Shown here piece by piece: positions 1 through 6,006 of a stretch of DNA of 9,988 nucleotides. The notes under the pieces are model-generated. The model searched no databases, was not told the origin of the DNA, and saw only the letters and a program-made list of their open reading frames with translations. The stretch is from Rhodoferax sp. (GTDB taxonomy: Bacteria > Pseudomonadota > Gammaproteobacteria > Burkholderiales > Burkholderiaceae_C), in NCBI GenBank assembly GCA_030833685.1, contig JAURGS010000079.1, positions 1 through 9,988 of the forward strand. Reading direction: 5' to 3'. Position numbers and translations under genes: made by a program. How positions within the stretch are numbered: the first letter of the stretch is position 1; the number at the start of each line of letters is the position of its first letter.

Positions 1-591
1 GCGCTCCATGCCTTTTCCCACATGAAAAGGCGACGCGTTGATAACCGCAACGATTTGGGCGCCGGCGCCAGCCAGGTCACGCGCGGGCTGGTCGAACCAA
101 GCGTCCTCGCAAATCAACAAGCCCACCTTAAAGGCAGCCCCGCCGCAAACAAGCTCAAAAACACACGATTCCTGCCCGGGCGTGAAATAGCGACGCTCAT
201 CAAATACCTGGTAGTTGGGCAACTCGCGTTTGAAGTAGCGCGCCACTACTTTGCCTTGGCAAACCACACTGGCCGCGTTGTAACGGGTGTTGACAACCAC
301 CGATCGGCTGCGCTTTTGCGAGCCCACGGGGTGCCCTAGAACCACATACAAATCTGGCAACTCCGCCAGGGCCTGCGCGATCGATTCAATGGCATCATCG
401 CAGGCTGCGACAAACGCTGGACGAAAAAATAAATCTTCGGCCGCGTAACCACACACGGACAACTCGGGCGTGAGCACCAGCCTGGCGCCAAGTGCATAGG
501 CCGAGCGCGCTGAGGCGATGATTTTTTGTGAGTTCCCAGCCACGTCGCCAACAACCAAATTGAGCTGGGCAACTGAAATGTTCAATGTCAT
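1..591 (-). CDS. nadE: Glutamine-dependent NAD+ synthetase, N-terminal glutaminase domain (partial, runs off left edge)
   Basis: The last step of NAD+ synthesis is ATP-dependent amidation of nicotinic acid adenine dinucleotide in the cytoplasm, with ammonia taken from glutamine. Reading the minus strand from the ATG at 591-589 gives 197 uninterrupted codons to the window edge, all belonging to the carbon-nitrogen hydrolase (nitrilase-like) domain. The Glu-Lys-Cys catalytic triad is visible: E43 in LTPELSVCGY, K121 in YFKRELPNYQVFDERRYF, and C161 in GLLICEDAW. The C-terminal ATP-pyrophosphatase (synthetase) domain lies outside the window, so the glutamine-dependent type is inferred from the presence of the glutaminase domain. 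The start is well fixed: the protein opens with the family-typical strand TLNISVAQLNLVVGD, and the only in-frame codons upstream lead to a TAG at 612-610. There is no clear Shine-Dalgarno sequence. It is divergent from the acyltransferase gene with a gap of only 15 bp. A stand-alone amidase of the same fold is a remote alternative. Confidence 0.93.
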   Translation of the reverse strand, partial: MTLNISVAQLNLVVGDVAGNSQKIIASARSAYALGARLVLTPELSVCGYAAEDLFFRPAFVAACDDAIESIAQALAELPDLYVVLGHPVGSQKRSRSVVVNTRYNAASVVCQGKVVARYFKRELPNYQVFDERRYFTPGQESCVFELVCGGAAFKVGLLICEDAWFDQPARDLAGAGAQIVAVINASPFHVGKGMER

Positions 592-606
592 GAAAAGCGA
601 GCAACG

Positions 607-1812
607 ATGCTAAACAAAGCGGTGCCAAAGGGGCCGGCGCATTATGGCATTCGGGTGGTAAACAGCATGCGTGAGGTCAGTGCGTTGGCGTGGGATCGCC
701 TTCTTGACCGCCAGTCGATGCCAACCCCCTTTATGCGCCACGCCTACTTATCGGCGCTGGAGCAAAGTGCTAGCGCTTGCGAGCAGACCGGCTGGTCCTT
801 ACGTGTCTTGCTGATGGAAGAAGACGCCGCCTTGGCCGCGGCAGCCGTGCTGTACATCAAGCCGCACTCCCGGGGTGAATATGTTTTTGACCACGCATGG
901 GCGCATGCCTACGCACGTCACGGCCTGAACTACTACCCCAAGGCCATTTGCGCAGTGCCATTTACACCTGTCAACGGCAGCCGCCTGCTGGCACGCTCAG
1001 ACGAATACCGCCAGCACTTGGCGCAAGCGATGGTGAATTGGGTGCAGGCCGAAAAGCTGTCCAGCGTTCATCTTTTATTTGCTTCTGAGCAGGACCTGAC
1101 AGCAGCACAGCACGCTGGCATGCTGGTGCGCCACACCGTCCAATTCCATTGGCGCAATGCCAACCAGCCTTTCAAAGACTTTGCAGAATTTTTAGCCACT
1201 TTTACGCAGGAAAAACGAAAAAAAATTCGCCAGGAGCGACGCAAAGTCACTGACGCTGGCGTGCACTTTGTTGCCCTGCAGGGTTCTGACATCACTTCAG
1301 AAGACTGGGCTTTTTTCTACCGCTGCTACGAGCGAACCTATCTGGAGCACGGCAACCTGCCTTACCTGCGACCCGCTTTTTTTTCGCAACTTGCCCAAAA
1401 CGCGCCACAGGACTGGCTTTTATTCGTTGCCCGCAGGAAGGGTCAGGCCATTGCATCAAGCCTGATCGGCCTTAACGTCAGTTGCCAAAACAGCCCCTCA
1501 TCGAACAAGGTCGCGTATGGTCGCTATTGGGGTGCCCTGGAGCGGGTGGACTGCTTGCATTTTGAAGCGTGCTACTACCAGCCGATCGAATGGTGCATTC
1601 AGAACGGCTACCACCGTTTCGAAGGCGGCGCGCAGGGCGAGCACAAATTAGCCAGAGCCCTGATGCCTGTCACCAGCCACAGCGCCCACTGGCTGGCACA
1701 CCCCGACTTTCTCGACGCAGTGGCCCGCTATCTGAATGACGAGTCAGCAGGAATCGACAACTACGTCCAAGCGCTGGAGGCCCACAGCCCTCTCAAGCCA
1801 AGCCCCGGCTGA
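607..1812 (+). CDS. GNAT-like N-acyltransferase of the COG3146/DUF482 (PF04339, FemAB-like) family
   Basis: This 401-residue protein is recognised as a member of the predicted acyltransferase family COG3146, sometimes labelled peptidoglycan biosynthesis/recognition. Its substrate is not established, so no gene symbol is given. Landmarks are the N-terminal strand GIRVVNSM (about residues 16-23), an aromatic QFHWRN segment near residue 178, a very basic helix EKRKKIRQERRKV at 202-214, FYRCYERTYLEHGNLPYL at 237-254, the conserved YGRYWGALE near residue 300, and the C-terminal FEGGAQGEHKLARA at 338-351. The last three are hallmarks of this family. Its length matches the usual 380-400 residues. 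There is no signal peptide or membrane segment, so it should be cytoplasmic. The start at 607 is preferred over an in-frame ATG at 667 because the later start would remove the first beta strand. The gene contains two 8-base homopolymers (A at 1218-1225, T at 1377-1384) but is intact. Confidence 0.88.
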   Translation: MLNKAVPKGPAHYGIRVVNSMREVSALAWDRLLDRQSMPTPFMRHAYLSALEQSASACEQTGWSLRVLLMEEDAALAAAAVLYIKPHSRGEYVFDHAWAHAYARHGLNYYPKAICAVPFTPVNGSRLLARSDEYRQHLAQAMVNWVQAEKLSSVHLLFASEQDLTAAQHAGMLVRHTVQFHWRNANQPFKDFAEFLATFTQEKRKKIRQERRKVTDAGVHFVALQGSDITSEDWAFFYRCYERTYLEHGNLPYLRPAFFSQLAQNAPQDWLLFVARRKGQAIASSLIGLNVSCQNSPSSNKVAYGRYWGALERVDCLHFEACYYQPIEWCIQNGYHRFEGGAQGEHKLARALMPVTSHSAHWLAHPDFLDAVARYLNDESAGIDNYVQALEAHSPLKPSPG

Positions 1813-1819
1813 AACCAAG

Positions 1820-1845
1820 GCCAGCTCAGGCTGGCGCGTTATTTT
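1820..1845 (+). terminator. Possible rho-independent terminator at the convergent end of the acyltransferase gene and ppa
   Basis: A perfect 6-bp stem (GCCAGC at 1820-1825, GCTGGC at 1830-1835) closes a TCAG loop and is followed by a GCGTT spacer and a run of five T at 1842-1846. It starts 8 nt after the acyltransferase stop codon, as expected for a terminator of that gene. The loop contains the complement of the ppa TGA stop (1826-1828), so the hairpin lies across the end of ppa. On the minus strand it is followed by only a weak T-rich stretch. The stem is short and the T-tract is displaced, so this is tentative. Confidence 0.4.
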
Positions 1846-2371
1846 TGCGACGGTAGTTGGCAATGCCGTCAACAATCTCTTTTTGCGCCTCCTGCGGGCC
1901 ACCCCAACCCAGGATCTTGACCCACTTGCCGGGCTCAAGATCCTTGTAGTGCTCAAAAAAATGAGCAATGGTTTTGAGACGCATCGGGCTCAGATCGTCT
2001 GGCTTTTGCCAACGGTCGTACAAAGACAGCAGCCGGGGAATCGGGACCGCCAGGACCTTGCCATCCAGGCCAGCCTCGTCTTCCATGTTCAGGATTCCAA
2101 TGGCTCTGCAGGTCACCACCACCCCCGGAATCAATGGCACGGGTGTGACGACCAGCACATCCACCGGGTCGCCGTCACCGCTCAAGGTCTGCGGCACGTA
2201 GCCGTAGTTGGTGGGGTAATGCATGGAGGTGGCCATAAAGCGGTCAACGAAGATGGCATGCGTGGCGTGGTCGACCTCGTACTTCACCGGGTCTGCATTC
2301 ATGGGAATCTCAATGATCACATTGAATTGTTCGGGCGCATCGATACCAGGTGAGACGTTATCCAGAGACAT
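1826..2371 (-). CDS. ppa: Soluble inorganic pyrophosphatase, family I
   Basis: This cytoplasmic Mg2+-dependent enzyme hydrolyses PPi to two phosphates and so pulls biosynthetic reactions forward. The 181-residue protein has the normal bacterial family I length. All expected active-site residues are visible, shifted by one from the E. coli enzyme numbering: E21, K30, E32, R44, Y56, D66, D68, D71, D98, D103 and K105. The PROSITE-type signature appears as GDGDPVDVL (65-73). The start MSLDNVSPG matches how homologues begin. The 5' side shows no strong ribosome-binding site, only a GAG about 13 nt upstream. It is convergent with the acyltransferase gene (13 bp between stops) and divergent from hppA, which encodes an unrelated membrane pyrophosphatase; the two share a 251-bp upstream region. 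The long antisense reading frame on the plus strand over this gene is a shadow. Confidence 0.97.
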   Translation of the reverse strand: MSLDNVSPGIDAPEQFNVIIEIPMNADPVKYEVDHATHAIFVDRFMATSMHYPTNYGYVPQTLSGDGDPVDVLVVTPVPLIPGVVVTCRAIGILNMEDEAGLDGKVLAVPIPRLLSLYDRWQKPDDLSPMRLKTIAHFFEHYKDLEPGKWVKILGWGGPQEAQKEIVDGIANYRRKNNAPA

Positions 2372-2408
2372 GGGTGGGTACAGCTCGCGGGGTGGGTGAA
2401 GGAAATGA

Positions 2409-2425
2409 CAAAACCCTGGGTTTTG
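2409..2425. repeat. 17-bp inverted repeat in the ppa-hppA intergenic region, candidate operator
   Basis: CAAAACCC and GGGTTTTG are perfectly complementary arms around a single T. A further GGGTTTT copy follows at 2431-2437, giving two direct copies and one inverted copy of this heptamer within 29 bp. The site lies about 40-55 bp upstream of the ppa start codon, where an operator or promoter-proximal element could sit. No regulator family can be named from it. Neither side carries a T-tract placed to make it a terminator. The structure is certain; the function is inference. Confidence 0.5.
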
Positions 2426-2460
2426 ACTACGGGTTTTCCCTGAATTTTAGCCTTTTGGGT

Positions 2461-2481
2461 GCTTGGCAAGGGCTGCCAAGC
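2461..2481. repeat. Perfect 8-bp stem hairpin in the ppa-hppA intergenic region
   Basis: The arms GCTTGGCA (2461-2468) and TGCCAAGC (2474-2481) pair perfectly around a 5-nt AGGGC loop. One more T-A pair can be added outside at 2460/2482. There is no T-tract on either strand, so it is not a rho-independent terminator. It lies mid-way between the divergent ppa and hppA genes, where it could be a protein-binding dyad or a structured leader of either transcript. The structure is directly visible; the function is unknown. Confidence 0.5.
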
Positions 2482-2527
2482 ATGCAGCCGTAGTACAGTT
2501 CGCCGGTTGGCCAATCGCCGTTTCGTT

Positions 2528-2542
2528 ACAACGCTTCGTTGT
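2528..2542. repeat. Perfect 6-bp stem hairpin in the hppA leader
   Basis: ACAACG (2528-2533) and CGTTGT (2537-2542) are complementary around CTT. It is the third perfect inverted repeat in the same 251-bp spacer and lies about 80-95 bp upstream of the hppA start codon. It may be part of the hppA 5' leader or of its promoter region. A short stem like this can also arise by chance. Confidence 0.35.
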
Positions 2543-2610
2543 CGAAAAAGTGAGGAAGCAACGCAATCCGGGTGCCGTTTGCGTCGCACCACCACTTTGC
2601 GAATTTACAC

Positions 2611-2615
2611 AGGAG
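2611..2615 (+). promoter_or_regulatory. Ribosome-binding site of hppA, fixes the start at 2623
   Basis: AGGAG lies 7 nt before the ATG at 2623, with a T-rich spacer. This is the clearest Shine-Dalgarno sequence in the window. It selects the ATG at 2623 over an in-frame ATG at 2572, which would add 17 residues with no resemblance to the hydrophobic amino end expected of this family. Confidence 0.85.
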
Positions 2616-2622
2616 TTTTTTT

Positions 2623-4692
2623 ATGTCAGGTAATTCGGCGCTGATTATGGCGATCGTCTGCGGACTGGTCGCCGTGGCATATGGAATTTGGGCCCGCAGT
2701 TGGATCTTGTCGCAAGATGCCGGCAACCAACGCATGCAAGAGATCGCACAGGCCATTCAAACGGGTGCTGCCGCGTATCTGGCTCGCCAGTACAAAACCA
2801 TCGCGGTGGTTGGTGTGGTGTTGGCCGCGGTGATTGCGGTTTTCCTCGACGGTGTGAGTGCGGTTGGCTTCGTGGTCGGTGCGGCCCTGTCTGGCGCGTG
2901 TGGCTTTATCGGCATGAACGTGTCGGTGCGTGCCAACGTGCGAACGGCGCAGGCAGCCACCAAAGGTATTGGCCCTGCCCTGGACGTAGCCTTTCGTGGT
3001 GGCGCCATCACTGGCATGTTGGTCGTCGGCCTGGGCCTGCTCGGTGTCAGCGTTTTTTATTGGTTTCTGGCGGGTAACGGCAACCTCACGCCAGACAAAA
3101 ATCTGGCCAACTTGCTCAACCCGCTGATCGGCTTTGCTTTCGGCTCGTCTCTGATCTCGATTTTTGCGCGCTTAGGTGGCGGTATCTTCACCAAGGGCGC
3201 TGACGTCGGCGCGGACCTGGTTGGCAAGGTGGAAGCTGGCATTCCCGAAGATGATCCCCGCAACCCAGCGGTGATTGCGGACAACGTTGGCGATAACGTC
3301 GGCGACTGTGCTGGCATGGCCGCTGATTTGTTCGAAACCTATGCCGTGACCTTGATCGCCACCATGGTCCTGGGCGCACTGATGGTGTCGGGCGCTGGCA
3401 CGGCTGCCGTGATCTACCCGCTCGCCCTGGGTGCTGTGTCCATCATTGCCTCCATCATCGGTTGCTTTTTTGTCAAAGCATCGCCCGGCATGAAAAACGT
3501 CATGCCAGCGCTCTACAAAGGCTTGGCCGTCGCTGGTGGTTTGTCGCTCATCGCCTTCTACTTCGTTACCACCTGGCTAATGCCAGACAACGCGATCACA
3601 GCCAGCGGCAGCCAAATACGCTTGTTTGGCTCATGCGCAGTCGGATTGGTGCTGACAGCCGCCCTGGTATGGATTACCGAGTACTACACCGGCACGCAGT
3701 ACCCGCCAGTGCGCCACATCGCTGAAGCGTCGACCACGGGCCACGGCACCAACATCATTGCCGGACTGGGCGTGTCTATGCGCTCAACAGCATGGCCGGT
3801 GATATTCGTGTGTATGTCGATCTACACCGCCTACGCGCTGGCTGGGCTTTACGGCGTGGCCATCGCCGCGACCTCAATGCTGAGCATGGCCGGCATCGTG
3901 GTAGCGCTGGACGCCTACGGCCCGATCACGGACAACGCAGGTGGTATCGCCGAAATGGCTGAGATGCCTGAGTCAGTACGTGACATCACCGATCCCCTGG
4001 ATGCCGTGGGCAACACCACGAAAGCGGTGACCAAAGGCTATGCCATTGGCTCGGCTGGCCTGGCTGCACTGGTCCTGTTTGCCGACTACACCCACAAACT
4101 GGAGGCATCCGGTTCGCAGGTAACCTTTGACCTGAGCAACCCCATGGTGATCATCGGTTTGTTCATCGGCGGCCTGATTCCTTACCTGTTTGGCGCCATG
4201 GCCATGGAGGCCGTCGGCAGAGCTGCCGGTTCAGTGGTGGTGGAGGTTCGACGCCAGTTCCGAGAAATCGCGGGAATCATGGAAGGCACTGCCAAGCCGG
4301 AGTACGGCAAAGCCGTGGATATGCTCACCAGCGCTGCCATCAAAGAAATGATGATTCCGTCCTTGTTGCCGGTGGTGGCCCCAATCCTGGTCGGCCTGCT
4401 GTTGGGGCCGGCTGCCCTGGGTGGCCTGCTCATGGGCACCATCGTGACGGGCCTGTTTGTGGCAATTTCCATGTGTACAGGTGGAGGCGCCTGGGACAAC
4501 GCCAAAAAATACATCGAAGACGGCAATTTTGGTGGCAAAGGCTCAGAGACCCACAAAGCGGCGGTCACTGGCGATACCGTCGGAGACCCCTACAAGGACA
4601 CCGCAGGCCCAGCCATCAACCCGCTGATTAAGATCATCAACATTGTGGCCTTGCTGATTGTGCCGGTGATGATGAAACTGCACGCAGGCTAA
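2623..4692 (+). CDS. hppA: Membrane-bound proton-translocating pyrophosphatase, K+-independent type
   Basis: This enzyme of the inner membrane couples PPi hydrolysis to proton export. From the start at 2623 the protein has 689 residues, the usual size for bacterial H+-PPases, and is hydrophobic throughout, consistent with the family's 16 or so membrane helices. The PPi/Mg2+-binding loop reads KGADVGADLVGKVE at 191-204, followed by DDPRNPAVIADNVGDNVGDCAGMAADLFE. Further conserved blocks are RHIAEASTTGHGTN, DAYGPITDNAGGIAEM and, near the C-terminus, GGAWDNAKKYIE and TVGDPYKDTAGPAINP. The cation-specificity segment reads GNTTKAVT, with Lys467 and Thr470. Lys and Thr at these two positions mark the K+-independent class, which pumps H+; K+-dependent enzymes have Ala at both. 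It has its own ribosome-binding site and terminator, so it is probably monocistronic. It is divergent from ppa, so soluble and membrane PPases share one intergenic region. Confidence 0.97.
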   Translation: MSGNSALIMAIVCGLVAVAYGIWARSWILSQDAGNQRMQEIAQAIQTGAAAYLARQYKTIAVVGVVLAAVIAVFLDGVSAVGFVVGAALSGACGFIGMNVSVRANVRTAQAATKGIGPALDVAFRGGAITGMLVVGLGLLGVSVFYWFLAGNGNLTPDKNLANLLNPLIGFAFGSSLISIFARLGGGIFTKGADVGADLVGKVEAGIPEDDPRNPAVIADNVGDNVGDCAGMAADLFETYAVTLIATMVLGALMVSGAGTAAVIYPLALGAVSIIASIIGCFFVKASPGMKNVMPALYKGLAVAGGLSLIAFYFVTTWLMPDNAITASGSQIRLFGSCAVGLVLTAALVWITEYYTGTQYPPVRHIAEASTTGHGTNIIAGLGVSMRSTAWPVIFVCMSIYTAYALAGLYGVAIAATSMLSMAGIVVALDAYGPITDNAGGIAEMAEMPESVRDITDPLDAVGNTTKAVTKGYAIGSAGLAALVLFADYTHKLEASGSQVTFDLSNPMVIIGLFIGGLIPYLFGAMAMEAVGRAAGSVVVEVRRQFREIAGIMEGTAKPEYGKAVDMLTSAAIKEMMIPSLLPVVAPILVGLLLGPAALGGLLMGTIVTGLFVAISMCTGGGAWDNAKKYIEDGNFGGKGSETHKAAVTGDTVGDPYKDTAGPAINPLIKIINIVALLIVPVMMKLHAG

Positions 4693-4714
4693 AGCGCTCG
4701 GCACTAAAACCAAC

Positions 4715-4750
4715 AAAAGGCGCCTGGCTTCGGCCAAGCGCCTTTTTTTT
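4715..4750 (+). terminator. Rho-independent terminator of hppA
   Basis: AAAAGGCGC (4715-4723) pairs with GCGCCTTTT (4738-4746). After a C/A mismatch, TGGC pairs with GCCA around a stable TTCG tetraloop (4729-4732). Eight T follow at 4743-4750. It begins 22 nt after the hppA stop codon and separates hppA from the moaA gene cluster. The A-rich 5' arm could give weak function in the other direction, but there is no gene there to serve. Confidence 0.92.
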
Positions 4751-4845
4751 AGTGCGGGCCCAAACCATCCGGATGGCAACGGAGCACCAAACTGCGGTAC
4801 CACTGCAAAGACGCGGACTATCCAGAACATGACAGAATTCGGCCC
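4751..4845 (+). promoter_or_regulatory. Leader/promoter region of the moaA gene cluster with a 12-bp palindrome and short upstream ORF
   Basis: These 95 bp between the hppA terminator and moaA are the only space for a promoter driving the five downstream genes. No convincing sigma-70 -35/-10 pair was found. The stretch holds a perfect palindrome CCATCCGGATGG (4765-4776) and, at its end, a six-codon reading frame (ATG at 4829, stop TGA at 4847-4849) whose stop overlaps the moaA ATG. CATGACAGAA occurs twice, at 4828-4837 and 4845-4854. The space is too small and lacks the long stem structures expected for a molybdenum cofactor riboswitch. That a promoter is here is inferred from position only. 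Confidence 0.4.
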
Positions 4846-6006
4846 ATGACAGAACGCGATACTCACCGAGTCATTCCGCTGGTTGATGCGCGGGCCGGCC
4901 TGCCGATTCCAGGCTTTGAATCGATTGGCAAGCCGGGCCTGAAGTCAGCCGGGCAGGTTTTGGACCAACGCGCAAGACCTCTGCGCGACCTTCGAATCAG
5001 CGTCACCGACAGGTGTAACTTCCGCTGCAGTTACTGCATGCCCAAGGAAATTTACACCAAGGACTACCCTCATTACCTGCCGCATGCCTCGCTCTTGAGC
5101 TTTGAGGAAATCACGCGGGTCGCTCAACAGTTCTTGGGCCTAGGAGTACAAAAAATCCGGCTCACCGGTGGCGAGCCCCTGCTGCGCAAAAATTTGGAGC
5201 AGTTAATTGAGCAGCTGTCAGGCCTGCGTACCCTGGAGGGGAAAACCCCGGACCTGACCCTGACGACCAACGGGTCGCTGCTGGCGCGCAAAGCGCGTGC
5301 GCTCAAAGACGCAGGCTTGCAACGCGTCACCATCAGCCTGGATGGCCTGGATGATGCGGTATTTCGGCGCATGAACGACGTCGACTTTCCGGTGGCCGAT
5401 GTGCTGCGGGGGATCGAGGCGGCACAAGCCGCTGGCCTTGGCCCTATCAAAGTCAATATGGTTGTCAAGCGTGGCACCAACGAAGATCAGATCCTGCCCA
5501 TGGCTCGGTACTTTCGTGGCTCGGGCATTGCGCTTCGATTGATTGAGTACATGGACGTGGGCGCCACCAATGGCTGGCGTATGGACGAAGTCCTACCCAG
5601 TGCTGAGGTAATTGCACGCTTGCAGCAAGAATTACCCCTGATACCCCTTGAAGCCAGCCAGGAAGGCGAAACCGCCCAGCGTTGGGGCTACGCCAACGCT
5701 CAGGGGAAGCACGACGTGCAACAGGGCGAGATCGGCGTGATCAGCAGCGTAACGCAGGCATTTTGCAAAGATTGCAATCGGGCCAGGCTGTCCACGGAAG
5801 GCCAGCTCTACCTGTGCCTTTTTGCCGAGCAAGGCTACGACCTGCGCGGCCTGATCCGCGGCCAAGGTAGCGACGAGCAACTTCGCCAGGCAATCGCCAG
5901 CATCTGGCAGGCGCGCCAAGACAACTACTCCGAGCAACGTGGTCGCATGCCTGCCCAGGCTGGAAGCACAGGCCGTCGGATCGAAATGAGCTACATCGGG
6001 GGCTGA
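4846..6006 (+). CDS. moaA: GTP 3',8-cyclase, radical SAM enzyme of molybdenum cofactor synthesis
   Basis: MoaA carries out the first step of molybdenum cofactor synthesis: radical-SAM rearrangement of GTP to 3',8-cyclo-7,8-dihydro-GTP, which MoaC turns into cyclic pyranopterin monophosphate. In this 386-residue protein the N-terminal 4Fe-4S cluster motif is C57-x3-C61-x2-C64 (DRCNFRCSYC). The SAM-contacting LTGGEPLLR follows near residue 106. The second, substrate-binding cluster motif is C307-x2-C310-x13-C324. The protein ends in the Gly-Gly tail (MSYIGG) that family members insert into the active site. There are about 33 more residues before the first cysteine motif than in E. coli MoaA; this extension is rich in Gly and Pro. 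No other in-frame ATG precedes the cluster motif, so 4846 is used although no Shine-Dalgarno is seen; translation could be coupled to a short ORF ending at 4849. It overlaps mobA by one base. moaC, moaD, moaE and mogA are not in this window. Confidence 0.97.
   Translation: MTERDTHRVIPLVDARAGLPIPGFESIGKPGLKSAGQVLDQRARPLRDLRISVTDRCNFRCSYCMPKEIYTKDYPHYLPHASLLSFEEITRVAQQFLGLGVQKIRLTGGEPLLRKNLEQLIEQLSGLRTLEGKTPDLTLTTNGSLLARKARALKDAGLQRVTISLDGLDDAVFRRMNDVDFPVADVLRGIEAAQAAGLGPIKVNMVVKRGTNEDQILPMARYFRGSGIALRLIEYMDVGATNGWRMDEVLPSAEVIARLQQELPLIPLEASQEGETAQRWGYANAQGKHDVQQGEIGVISSVTQAFCKDCNRARLSTEGQLYLCLFAEQGYDLRGLIRGQGSDEQLRQAIASIWQARQDNYSEQRGRMPAQAGSTGRRIEMSYIGG

Noticed and set aside
22..339. 105-residue plus-strand open frame
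   Set aside because: It lies antisense to the nadE glutaminase domain, which has a full catalytic triad; the antisense protein shows no recognisable features.
1736..2353. 205-residue plus-strand open frame
   Set aside because: It is antisense to the well-conserved ppa gene and overlaps the end of the acyltransferase gene; its composition is that of a shadow frame.
2444..2472. Minus-strand promoter for ppa with -10 TAAAAT at 2449-2444
   Set aside because: The -10 is fair, but no -35 match occurs at 16-18 nt spacing; the nearest (TTGCCA) is only 14 nt away.
2317..2595. 92-residue minus-strand open frame across the ppa-hppA spacer
   Set aside because: It overlaps the start of ppa in another frame, is rich in Arg, Ser and His without any motif, and has no ribosome-binding site.
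2572..2622. Earlier in-frame ATG for hppA, adding 17 residues
   Set aside because: The AGGAG at 2611-2615 is correctly spaced only for the ATG at 2623, and the added residues do not resemble the family's hydrophobic start.
4751..4845. Molybdenum cofactor riboswitch upstream of moaA
   Set aside because: Only 95 bp are available, and the multi-stem architecture expected of that RNA is not visible; just one 12-bp palindrome is present.
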